DNA of 64,000 nt. Origin: Fasciolopsis buskii. Taxonomy: Eukaryota > Platyhelminthes > Trematoda > Plagiorchiida > Fasciolidae. Where the stretch lies: the NCBI GenBank assembly GCA_008360955.1, contig LUCM01001905.1, forward strand, positions 1 through 64,000. Direction: 5' to 3'. Under the pieces are notes generated by a model. That model ran no database searches, was not told the origin of the DNA, and was given only the letters and a program-made list of their open reading frames with translations. This document shows, piece by piece, positions 10,500 to 21,010 of this stretch. A program made the translations under genes and the position numbers. Positions within the stretch are counted from its first letter, which is position 1, and each line of letters starts with the position of its first letter.

Positions 10500-11998
10500 T
10501 TGCTAGCACCGCTTTGACGAGTTTGACGTCTACCATCAGCAAAGCGCCGGATTTCGTTGAGGTCGAGGTTGCGTCGACCAGATATTCACTCGCGGACAGT
10601 TCCTAAAATCGCGCCACGCACCAGCGCCCTACGATCGTGGCCTTTCTCGACTTGAAAGGTGCTTTCGACTCCGTGGATCGACCAACACCATTCAGTGCTC
10701 TCTCCACCGGAAGGACAAGCCAACGAAGTTCGTAAACCTGTTGCGAGCATTGTATTCGCATATCTATGGTCGCGTGAGGGTATACGGTGAACTATCAAAT
10801 TCATTCGAAACGACCAGTTGCATTCTACGAGGGTATCTCTATTCTCAGCTCTTGTTCTACTTCGTCATGAATGAGGTGATGGAAGATGCTTTAGGAGGAC
10901 TCGGGGATGTAGAAATCGAACTGGGAAATGGAAGGAATCTATGTGATCTAGATTACGCAGACGACATTGTGTGTCTGTTCGAATCCGTGGACCATGCACA
11001 ACGAGCACTAGATAGACTGTCGAGATCGGTCGCTCGGTTTGGCATGTGGTTTGCACCTTCAAAGTGCAAAGTGTCGTGGCAGGACTGGACGACAGCAATG
11101 CCGAATTTGGTGCTGAGCGCGGAGGAACTCGCGATTGTGGACCGGTTCACCTACCTTGGTAGTTGCGTGTCGAACGATCGCAGCTCGGCAGTGGGGGTGA
11201 GCACGCTTAACTCCAAGGCTCGAGCAGCTTACGCTGGACTGAAGCCATTGTGGCGTCGGTCTGATATCACACTGAAGTTGAAAGATCGTGTATACTGTGC
11301 CACGGTGCGCTCAGTTCTGTTGCACGGTTGCGAGAAATGGAATATTCGTGTGGGAGACAATCGTCGGTTGGAAGTTTTCGACCACCGATGCCTACGTAGT
11401 ATGGCTGGGATTGGATGGAGTGACCGGGTGAGCAATGTAAAGGTCAGGAATCAAGTACTAGGCACCGGCTCTCAGAACACTTTGTTTCATTGTATGGAAT
11501 TCGGTAGATTGCGTTGGTTGGGTCACGTGTTGCGTATGTCAAACACTCGTCTACCATATCGTGCACATTTTGTGTTCCTCCCAATGAATGGAAGAAGCCA
11601 TGTGAAGGACAACAGATGACGTGGCAACGCGGGATGAGAATATGTACAACGAGCTTAGGTAAAGTAGGTGCCTCACGTCTTCGTGGTTGGGGTCCGAAGG
11701 ACTCGTTAACTAACTGGCTGGAGACACTGAAGGATATGGCAATCAACCGTGAACAGTGGCGATCATGCTGTCATTTTCTGCCTAATCGGAATGATTGAAA
11801 ACACGTGCGTTTGTACAGTTAGACTGTGTTTCGTATGTTGGCTGCAGCAGCATCTTATCTTTTCCTGCCTGTGTAGGTCCATTCCCTGTTCTCCTTGGAC
11901 ATTCACTCTTTTTATAGAAACGTGTAACTCTGGGGAAAAGGCAGCGATCAGTGAGGCTTGCCTTGCTTTTCAACGCTGAACGACGATGATGATAAAAA
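10500..11998 (+). pseudogene. RTE-like non-LTR retrotransposon, copy 1 (5'-truncated)
   Basis: An uninterrupted 292-codon frame (10741-11619) contains R-V-R-V-Y-G-E-L, E-V-M-E-D-A-L-G-G and the catalytic Y-A-D-D-I-V. It continues with A-P-S-K-C-K-V, F-T-Y-L-G-S-C and the thumb motifs F-D-H-R-C-L-R-S-M and L-R-W-L-G-H-V-L. Upstream, at 10545-10740, the RT entry is present but frameshifted, including F-L-D-L-K-G-A-F-D-S-V-D. Downstream frames continue to about 11760 with W-Q-R-G-M and L-K-D-M-A-I-N. A 3' region ends in a short ATGATGAT-type tail at 11983-11993, as is usual for RTE-like elements. The endonuclease part is missing. RTE rather than another APE-type clade is inferred from the tail and thumb wording. 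Confidence 0.8.
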
Positions 11999-11999
11999 G

Positions 12000-13905
12000 C
12001 GCTTCTGCCGGCTAAAGGACTTCCTTGCCCTCGATACCCTTTCAAACCACCACATTCAGTGTGCGAAAAATGGTGCCTATTGGTTCACAGGGGTGTTTAG
12101 CCCGCGCACTAGAGACGTTAATCATCGATGTATTCGAGAAACTTGCATTCAAGACTCCGAATCTAGTCATTCAGTGAAGTTTCGCCTGTTCTTTCGGGTT
12201 TCAATTCCTGTCGCTCTGGAAACGAGGGAGAGTCATTGGCTTCGTGCTCAGGCCTCAATTATTTCTCCCTAATACGAGGTTCAGACGTTCCAATCACCGG
12301 TACACCCTGGCGTTCGCCCTTATACAGCAGGCGATGGACGCAAATCGAACACATCGCTGTTAGCTACAAACGACGGCACTATTTACAAGATTTCAGGTGG
12401 TGACGCAGCACTCCCCTCGACATCCACCACGCCTTAGTACGCATGAAGCTGTTCGTGTATTCATTGGATACCTAAAACGCAGGCTGTGACGTAGGCTAGA
12501 TTGCGACAGGCTCTCTGACCCTACTAGTCTACGAATATTTCAAAGCACACTGGCTGAAAAGCCAAAACTGCTCCGGCCTACTAGCAACACTGGGCACTGT
12601 TCGATTATTATTACGAATGCCTCGCACACTGCCGGATGAGTAAGTTATGGCCTGGATTTCTGCTGGTTCTCTGCACCTTTCTGGTAGCGAGTATGATGAA
12701 GCACTGCCCATAACGAGACGTGAACTCAGTGCTAGATTGCGTAGAGATCGCAAGATCGGCTAATCTCAGTAAACATTATGGATGGATTATGCGGGATGGA
12801 GCGCTTAAAAACAGTTTAACTAAGCTTCAGCATCATCCCTTCCCATAGGTGTTTCGGAACGCATTCTGTGGATTGTTACAGTAGGTCCACCTTCTCATGC
12901 GGAGATCCGCAGGTTAATCCGAACCTTAAGGCTTCATAAATTGCCATTCTTCATAACCCTTTCCCAGCTTTGTTTTGTAGATGGCAAAGCGGAGGAAGTG
13001 CGAAAACCTCAAGTTTTGTTTTCAAAGGCTTGGTATTGCTAGAAAATCCCGTTTGTGGAGGAAATCCACTGTTGCCTACCTCTGTATGAAGGGCTTGGAC
13101 ATTGAATGCGATCATCATCGGAATCAGCCTATTCTCAATAGCAACACCACCATTCTTTGCAGCTTGCATGACAGATTAAATAGCAAACTTGCAAAGAACA
13201 CGCTGAGCTACACACCTGTTGTGGATGCAACGGTCAAACCCGCACTGCTGGCAGCTGTCAAAGTACCGTTCTACTTTTCAAAGGCCAACGATCATTTTGT
13301 TCCTAGAATTTTGCGCAGCCTTCGACTCCGCTTATGGGTTTGCATCCTGTAACTGTTTTTTGAGGAGCGGAATACTTGAGAATCGTGTGGGTCGTCTCAG
13401 TTGAACCGTGATCTCTGTGATTGGGTAGGATCTATGACCAGCTTTTGCCGCCCTCAAGGGAAAGACAACACCAGTTCGTCTCTTTTTGGTTTGCGGTTGC
13501 GAGACATGACTTCACGGTGAATAGGATTGCGGGCAAATTTCTGTATTCGACCACCAATGTCTCAGGAGCATTGATCGCATCTGATGATAACAGTGGGTGA
13601 GTAATGACTAGGCTCGTCACTTAGCTGACTAGAGACACTGAAGGATATGGCAATGAACCCCGAACATTGGCGATGGTGGTCATTTTCTATCGAATCAGAA
13701 TGATTGAGAACGCGTGCGTTTGTACAGTTAGAATGTGTTCCGTGTGTCGGCGACTGCGGCATCTTACCTTTTCCCATCTGTGTAGGTCCACTCCCTGTTC
13801 TTGGATGTTCACTGTCCTTGTTGATACATGTAACCTTGAGGGGAAAGCACGTGGTCACTGAGGCTTACCTTGTGTTTGCCGCTGAATGATGATGATGAAA
13901 AAGTC
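12000..13905 (+). pseudogene. RTE-like non-LTR retrotransposon, copy 2 (very degenerate)
   Basis: The copy follows copy 1 immediately in the same orientation. At 12335-12440 the frames spell the end of an APE-type endonuclease, R-R-W-T-Q-I-E-H-I-A-V and H-H-A-L-V-R-M. At 13219-13404 they spell RT entry motifs, F-Q-R-P-T-I-I-L-F and A-A-F-D-S-A. At 13485-13610 comes the thumb, C-G-C-E-T-W and F-D-H-Q-C-L-R-S-I. The Y-A-D-D palm between them is absent, implying an internal deletion. The 3' tail at 13617-13905 matches copy 1 (11715-11998) and again ends in a GATGATGATG-type run. Confidence 0.7.
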
Positions 13906-15371
13906 GCAGGATATTGAGTAGATTGAGACGAACTATTGCTGGATCTGTGAACAATATTCGGTTTAGTTAGGAAGGTTTTTCTCGGCGACTTTAGATAAAT
14001 GGTGCTTCACTATTTCCAAACCTTTGTCACATTTATAGAAGACCGGTAGTAAACATTTCGCTCTTCTTGGCTGACAGCTTTTTGAAGTCAAAGCTGTTCA
14101 GTCGAGGCAGCTTTCATTGGTCCTTTCATTAGGACATTTGATTTGATAATCCTTCACGTATACTTATCCCCTCTGCCAGTTTTTTTCACGCTTTGATTTC
14201 TGTCATTCACACTGTTTGTAAACAGACTCCAGTTAATTGTTAAATCACCGAATTCGCTGCACTCCTGCTTACTTATTACAAGTGTTTTTTTAGTTTTACT
14301 TTTATTGCGCGGTACTAAATAACGAAGGGCCTAGGGAATTATCTTGAAGAAAGACGGTATCTTGCCTCATCTGAATGATTTTATATGCAGTCTACCTGTA
14401 AATAGATTACTTTCTCAATCGTGGTTCACTTTTTACAGCGCCAGCTACCAAAACCGTAACAAGAACCACAATATTCATGTAATGTATATCGATGGTGGTG
14501 GAATTTTCGAATGACCTGAATTAATGTTTAGTGGTTTGATTCTCACTACGGGACGAACGGATGAATTTCATTGGATGTCAAATGCACGTGGTGAATCTAC
14601 GTCGAAATCACGCGATGCGATGCAGTACAGCTTCGCTATAGTCTGTACACAACCAGCCAATTCAGAACCGTGGCGACAGGCGAACATGAAGTTCAAACAT
14701 CCCTCGAATGTCATTGTACCGAATGTACTTCACCAATCGCGATTCCTTCTGTTTCATGTATAAATACATGATTTATAAACAGAACCCAATGTGTCTTCCA
14801 GCTACTGTGAACTTCTGTTTGCCTACCGTTGTGTAGCTTGGGTCAGAGTCTATTATGTACTGGTGGGCCGTATCCGTTAATTGTGGCTAATGCCTGAATA
14901 ACATTGCGACTTCACGTACACATACTGCACTGCTTTGGGGTTAGCCGTTAATAGTCTTTAGTTGGTCGCGGCTTTCAGCGAATCTTTTCCAGTAGTCCTC
15001 CTTATGTATCCAGTAAGTGTTTTTCTTGCCGTCATTACAGAAGATATTGTCTACTTAGATTTAGGTTTCTTGTCAAGCATGAAATAATCCAAGTGCAGAC
15101 CTGGGAGTTTTATCGCCCAGTGCAAACGAGCTAAGTCAAGGGAAATGCTTGCGTTGAATGTCACGAGGAGTCTCTTAGTCAGTGGGTGCATAAAATTCCA
15201 CCACCACAACTATGTGGCCCTGAAGCTGCTGACTTCGTCAGGATATGACGCCATATTAATAGTAGCTTGCGCGTACCAATGAAAACGGCACGAAAAAAAG
15301 GAACAAACCTCTGCGACTGACAATGCAAATAATGTACAATGGGCAAGATTAGTATTTTTTCCTTTATTGAG
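13906..15371. other. No feature seen
   Basis: Non-coding sequence with only short chance frames and no recognisable repeats within the window. Confidence 0.4.
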
Positions 15372-15503
15372 TTAGAACTAGCCGACTACCATAGACGATC
15401 AATAGTGGTCGGAAGAGGTTTACCCCCAAGACGGGTCCTGCTGGATGAAGACATGCCGACGTCAGTCGATAGCGTTGCTCGCGGATGGACGGTGGGCATG
15501 CAG
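15372..15503 (+). CDS. Exon-like segment of an unidentified gene
   Basis: A T-rich tract ending in AG at 15370-15371 precedes 132 open bases (44 codons, phase 0 at both ends). A good donor follows, CAG then gtgagt at 15504. The encoded segment begins L-E-L-A-D-Y-H-R-R-S, ends A-R-G-W-T-V-G-M-Q, and is rich in charged residues in the middle (L-L-D-E-D-M). I recognise no domain. It could be an internal exon of a host gene or a chance frame between splice-like sites. Confidence 0.3.
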
Positions 15504-16670
15504 GTGAGTGACATTTCTCCTGTTACTTACACTGTTCCATTTGTCGCAGACAGTGCGGCCTCACTCGAAATTATCGTTCAAAAGAGAAAGCCTTTAGAGA
15601 CGTGTCATAATCATCTGATTAAAGCCACATGGACGACAAAATGTGACCTATGAACCTCTTGCACAGTAGTTAGTCCTCACTTTCAGAGGCTGCTCCAAAC
15701 TTTCAAGATCATTGGAAAAGCAATAACCGTACTTCGGAAATTAGCACTATAAGCAGGCAGTTTACTACCCATTTTACAACGGATGACTCGGTAATCAATG
15801 CCATACGAGGCAGTTGGATCCCATTGATGTCCATCAGTCGACCGTTGTGCCTCCATAGGAGTTGTTGCAGAGCCTAGTGCGTCACCCTCATTGCAAGCGC
15901 CATAGCGACCAACTACCCAGTTAAAGTCCGAGGGTTTATTAACTAATCCGTCTGATTGGTATGTATAGGTTAGATATGAATCACCCCTTTGCATGTCAGA
16001 CCACGACCATTGGCCGGACATCGAAATGCATGCGTTAAAGGGGCCACATCACACGGAACAATGGGCGCGCGTGGCATGGTCTCTATTTTTTAACCCATTA
16101 CGAACGGATATATATGTGGTGTACGTATGATAAGCGAGCTTTCGCATACAAATGAACGCGTTTGCGGGCCAGTGTCGCCTTTCGGTGCCGTGACCGTAGT
16201 GCCACTGCTTCTAACGTGCTCCAATAGAGCTGGTTGATTAGAGATTGCGTGAAAGAGAATTCCTAAATTAAAATACGATTAAGATTCCGTGGGTCATGTC
16301 TTGCACCTAAGCAAGTTCGTTCACATTCCGCAACGGCACGGTTTGTTGTACACTCGGTGCCGCCTTCCCATTTAAATCCTTGAATACTGCATGCCAAAAA
16401 AGACGAAAAATAGTAGTTTTATGCTCTGGTTTCGTCGTCCATAACTAGCGGTTTCAGTCGGTCATCTTGGTCCTAGTTCAATCCCGCTCCGCCTAATCAA
16501 GCGGAAACGACCAAATGCACGGTCATCAGGAATTCTTTAGTTGTCACAATCAGGTGGTCTACATAGGTCCCCACGGAATAGGGCTCATTGGCAGTTTGGC
16601 CCCTTCTCTCGAGATCATTTTCTCTTCTTTGGCCCTCATTTTGATTGCTCTCCGTTCGGCCACGAGCTTG
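15504..16670. other. No feature seen
   Basis: Non-coding sequence. An open frame on the minus strand at 15683-16021 has no recognisable motif. Confidence 0.35.
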
Positions 16671-17018
16671 TCACAAAGTCAGACCACTTTTTTCTTGTTC
16701 CATAATTAGAGAGAACAGTTGACTTGCTACCCCGTTTGCGTTTCTGCAGTTGCTCAGGTATTTAGCCCGTTCGTCATTCACCTGAATGCAAAGGAGCTTC
16801 TCGGGCAATTCTGTTTCCCAGACATGATCCGGCTCCAATGTCACACGACTCATCAAACCGAAACAAAGCGAACTTGAAATTTTGGGGCTAGCTCGTGGAC
16901 TAACCTTACAATATAATCCTGTAAGAAAAATAGCTGTGCGTAAATCAACATCTCGTATTTTTGCCGCTAGCAACATCAGTCCCGACTCTTCCCGATATGC
17001 TGCACAATATTCAGCCAT
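16671..17018 (-). CDS. Hypothetical small ORF, 115 codons
   Basis: An ATG-initiated frame of 115 codons begins M-A-E-Y-C-A-A-Y-R-E-E and ends E-K-S-G-L-T-L. Composition is protein-like, with an E/D-rich centre (E-P-D-H-V-W-E-T-E-L-P). No domain, signal peptide or membrane segment is evident. An acceptor-like tract (tttttcttacag on the minus strand, near 16920-16932) lies inside it, so part of it may be exon and part chance. Function unknown. Confidence 0.2.
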   Translation of the reverse strand: MAEYCAAYREESGLMLLAAKIRDVDLRTAIFLTGLYCKVSPRASPKISSSLCFGLMSRVTLEPDHVWETELPEKLLCIQVNDERAKYLSNCRNANGVASQLFSLIMEQEKSGLTL

Positions 17019-17129
17019 CAGTTGTTGCGGTCATTACTTTTCAGCCTTGTGTCACAACATTTTTCAAACTCAGAATTGGGTCAGTTGCACATTAGAATCA
17101 TCTTCGTTTTGGATCAGTTCCACATGGCT

Positions 17130-17197
17130 TCATTTGGATTCGAATCCAGGGACTATGTAGAAGATCTCCAACCGGCATTCTGCTACCGATTCCCGGT
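17130..17197 (-). repeat. tRNA-like SINE remnant
   Basis: On the minus strand, an A-box-like block (cggtagcagaatgccgg, about 17180-17196) is followed by a B-box ggattcgaatcc at 17136-17147. The spacing is as in a tRNA, but a full cloverleaf does not form. It is best read as a tRNA-derived SINE head. Confidence 0.4.
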
Positions 17198-17366
17198 CGA
17201 TGTATGCTAGCAAAGCTTGAAGTGCCCTGACACACTGAATCGGTATAATGCTACTCGCAGTTACTGCAGTCCTAATCAGATCGATATGAACTTACTGTAA
17301 GCGAACATGTTTTTGATTATTCATTCTCAAGCCGTTACCATCATAATTACTTAGCAGATGAGTGAG

Positions 17367-17894
17367 GAGTAATAGAACTTTTTTTACGTTTGAAAATTCC
17401 CACAGAACACATTGAGAACAACACAACGTGGCGAACAAGCTCGTTGAGCACAGGAACAATTAAGGCAGTCACTAGCGCGGTGTGTTCACACCTTGTCCAG
17501 TCAAACCACTCAGTGAACGTGACAAGTGCTTTTCGCACCATCTACAAAGTTAGGAGCGGACAATCAAGAACTGTCAAGTGTCGCATCTTGAACACAGCCG
17601 AAGCCGTATCTATCCGTTTGTGTAACCCCCCTCTATGCGCTCAGAAACAATTTGTCCAGACTCTTAAACTTCCCTGGCCCACCTGTCATTATCCGACAAG
17701 TGGTCTACAACCTGATCGTGTGACAAATTGACCAATTACACATACACACAGGCGCATTCTTAGAGTTGTGAACTGATGTGAATGCAAACAGACAATTTCC
17801 CTTGAACCATCTCCAGACCATATTTGATGTTATGTATTGGCATGAATACGAATAACTGAAAACGAGCTTGTTCGCCACGTTGAGTAATAGAACT
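17367..17894 (+). mobile_element. Short Penelope-like element insertion with 13-bp target duplication
   Basis: The sequence gagtaatagaact occurs at 17367-17379 and again, perfectly, at 17882-17894. Between them lie 502 bp. First come about 66 bp (17380-17445) that are the reverse complement of the PLE 3' terminus. Then follows the last part of the PLE coding region from S-T-G-T-I-K-A-V to P-D-R-V-T-N and stop (17446-17731), and then the 3' untranslated region. The latter ends in aacgagcttgttcgccacgtt, the mirror of the start. The insertion is heavily 5'-truncated and lacks the RT and the GIY-YIG core. The coding part matches the long copies at 42.7 and 59.0 kb with few changes (A-V-T-S versus A-I-T-S). 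Confidence 0.85.
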
Positions 17895-18183
17895 AGTCAA
17901 TAATTCAATCCACCGATTTTTCATTTTATTGCTACTCCATTTATATTAGCTCTCCTGATTTCAATGGACCGTCTGTAATCGAACTGGCAGCAGACCCATT
18001 TCCGCCACTGAAGCAAGAATGGCTAATGTTATTCAAGCAGTTCAGATAAATACCTTAGCCGTAGGTCGACGTAAGTGGCATAACAGGTGCAACTGAATTA
18101 CTAGATAATCTCATGAGGTCGGAAATGACAGTCTGTTATTGTTTCCACAACTACTGCAACGGTTGATATGAACAGTGCCACAG
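17895..18183. other. No feature seen
   Basis: Non-coding flank of the PLE insertion. Confidence 0.4.
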
Positions 18184-18364
18184 GTTGTAGTAATATCTGT
18201 CGCTCCTGGCCTGACACTGCATACCCATAATAATGTGGACAGCGCCAACAAGGATGCAACGATAAAATCTTGTCGGTTCACCAACACGGAAGATCGCCTA
18301 AGAGTAACTGAAGGCGCATATAGGATCGATTATTCGAAATCCCCCTTTGAGCCAGCTGGGAAAA
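18184..18364 (+). CDS. Exon-like segment of an unidentified gene
   Basis: An open segment follows a possible acceptor (cacag ending at 18183, or aacag ending at 18175). It runs to a good donor, aaaa then gtaagc at 18365. It encodes about 60 residues starting V-V-V-I-S-V-A-P-G-L and containing I-K-S-C-R-F-T and R-I-D-Y-S-K-S-P-F-E. The I-K-S-C-R-F stretch resembles a beta-strand of a WD-type repeat, but that is only an impression. It ends in phase 1, and the next exon-like segment (19256-19313) stays open if joined in that phase. Confidence 0.25.
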
Positions 18365-18999
18365 GTAAGCATCAGATTTTGGCAGTTATTTTTTCATTAA
18401 TTTAGTTTGTTTTATGCTTTTAGTACATTAAAAAGGGCTCGTTGAGAATATTGCGGTTAATAGAGACGCTCTGATTGATTCTACGATAAAGGCGCTCTGC
18501 AAACTCTTCCCCCACTCAATTTCTGGCCAGCAGTTGACATCAATAGGACCGGTATATTTACACCGTATGATTGTCATACTTCCCCATTTGTTCACAGAGC
18601 TCTGTAAAATCAATATTTGTTTTAAAAAAGTGATAAAATTCGTAAAAACTTCTTGACTTCAAGGTATTCTGATATACCCAGACCTGACGCACTTGCGCTG
18701 AATGGCATGGTTAAAGTTAGTGCACTAAAATTAAGAAATCGAAGTTAAAGGATTGGAGGTAGTGGTTTCAAAATTACGGGGTTTGCTTACAGCTGGGTGA
18801 AAAACGACGTGAGTCTAGCCGATATACATAAATGCTTTTACTCAGTATGTATTCCTTTATCTAATGTAACAGCTATCTAGGTATTCCGATGAGTTATGAG
18901 TGAACGGTGTTGCTCCGGTATTTCTACGCTTGCGATAGTTTTATGGTACAGGTCATTAGTTCTCTCAAGGGCACACTTTTTGTTTGATTCTTTCTTTGA

Positions 19000-19003
<4 letters not shown>

Positions 19004-19051
<48 letters not shown>
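19004..19051. repeat. (TA)24 microsatellite
   Basis: An uninterrupted dinucleotide run of 48 bases. Confidence 0.98.
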
Positions 19052-19054
<3 letters not shown>

Positions 19055-19255
19055 TGGGTCGTGATTTCTTAAATGAGAAGGAATACGAACTCCGAATTAT
19101 GCCCAACCAAATGCCACCAAAACGACTGTACGCAATTTGACGTTGTGGCCTCGCAAATACGACGTATCGTTCTGAATTGCTTGTTCCGTTGATGTATTAG
19201 TGCCACCCCAAATTCAACGACTGGTCATTTCTTTTATTTTGTGCACACTTTTCAG

Positions 19256-19313
19256 ACGGCAACCAGGCATTCTTACTCTTACCGCACGGGAGTCTAACAC
19301 CACAGTCACAGTG
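19256..19313 (+). CDS. Small exon-like segment
   Basis: A pyrimidine-rich tract with ttttcag ends at 19255. There follow 58 bases and then a donor, gtg then gtaagc at 19314. Joined to the previous candidate exon in phase 1 it reads G-N-Q-A-F-L-L-L-P-H-G. In another phase it reads R-Q-P-G-I-L-T-L-T-A. No domain can be assigned to so short a piece. Confidence 0.2.
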
Positions 19314-20599
19314 GTAAGCTCAGTGAAAAGTTTACATAGTTTCACATCGGCGTATCCAGGGCCAGGTTGCCGCGTGCACCTTAAAATGATCTCTGTCAAT
19401 CCATCGCAGCTGGTGTTTTCAGCTCTGTTTTGCAGGTAAAAGGAAATAGCATGTGACAAACCTGTGGTGTATTTTATTCTCTAGATGAAAGTGGTCAATA
19501 GCTATCGACTAAACCAATCACAGTTTGCCACCTGGTTAAAGCAAATAAATGTCCCAATGAAATGGTAAATGTTATAGTTCAACAATAATAGCTGTAAGTG
19601 AATGCAAAAGTTGCTTCATTTGAAAAAGAACGCGTTTGTTACAGTAACCAGTTGGGATTCTTCTGCTATAAGTTCTTTTGAGACTAGTCGACATGAAATA
19701 TTGGCGCACGAGGTAAAACAGGGCTGATATTAAGCTGGACTGGATTGAACTTTGCTCCCGAAATGTATTGAAAATGAATCATTGCAGTCACTAAGAGACA
19801 ACATTTATCGTTTCTACCAATACTCGCATTTGTCACAGCTTTAAGAAGGCTTCTGGAATCCCTCAACAAATTTCGGATGCGTTAAGGTTCGCCTTTAAAG
19901 GTAGACCTGTATATCTTGGAGAATCAGGTGCTAATTACGATACGGCTTCCCGAGAGGTGCTGCAATCTTGAGGTTGTTTCGTACAGTGGCTTGCTAATTT
20001 AGCTCGTGATGTTCATACACCCCTCCAACTAGGTTGAACTCGACACAGGAATAGCAAACGTTTTTAACTAACTCAAACGGATGCATAGTATAGGCATCTT
20101 GTTGTGCCCCTTCAAAGTGAACTGCCGCTCTCTAAATGTATCATAAGAGTGGCGGTTTCATCTTCTCGGCCTCGTGGAACTAGGAAGCTGATTGTGTGTA
20201 TTTCCCGCTCACTAATATCAGCCAGAAGAATACGGCCAAATGGAAAATATGCTCTTACCACCACATTCATTGCCAAAAATTTCCACGAATACATCCAAGG
20301 ACATTTACATCTTGCCCGCTGATTACAAGCCACTGCTGGCTATCTTCGGAACGAAAGTATATTCATATATTCCGCACAAACTTGTTTACAGATTAAATGC
20401 CATGAAAACAAAGACTAGGGAGGAGAAAAATGAGGGAGAAAGAGGAAAGGAAAGGAAACAACGTATGAAGTTCACCATGCATTTGATGGCTATCCTCCAT
20501 CTTCACGTCATCAGCTGGCCATCAAGACCCATAGCTTCTGTGTTCGCTGGGTACCACCCTGTTGTCCAAAGTGAAGCAGAAGGCTGAACAAGCAGATCT
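19314..20599. other. No gene recognised
   Basis: Overlapping open frames on both strands around 20100-20340 have protein-like composition, but neither carries a recognisable motif or clear splice sites. Confidence 0.3.
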
Positions 20600-21010
20600 T
20601 GTTCAAAGCCTTTGACCAAACGGTCTAACGTACAAGGCAGCAGGACGACCTATGAGTCTTGCAATCCATTAAGGTGTGGTGACTAACTGCTCCATTCACA
20701 CACCACTAGGATAGGACTAAACATCCTGGTTGCTAAATACACTCTTCTACCACAGATCCCAAGAACTATATAGACTCATGCCTTGTACGCTGCTCGTTGG
20801 GACTCAGAGTTTAGCCGTCTCCTGTAGGCGCACTGATAAGAATCGATCAACCCGATGGGCACCACCGGGCCTTGGTCTTCGTTCTCGCACCTTAGTGAAG
20901 ACGTACCCATTAGAACGCCGGACTGTTTAAGACGTACGTACGCTCAGTTCCAGAGACCGTCAGGGGCCGAGGCAACCATTCCCGACCATACTGGTTTATT
21001 CCACCGATTG
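20600..21010 (+). repeat. Dispersed repeat family R1, copy 2
   Basis: This is the inverted relative of 480-895, with shared blocks in the same order (for example aggactaaacatcctgg near 20713 and gggcaccaccgggcc near 20856). About 400 bp are clearly related. The ends are not sharply defined and no coding domain is recognised. Confidence 0.55.

Noticed and set aside
17732..17881. Possible hammerhead in the PLE 3' untranslated region (ctgatgtg on the plus strand; ctggaga...gaaa on the minus strand)
   Set aside because: Core positions are wrong (no CUGANGA), and no stem II forms between the two blocks on either strand.
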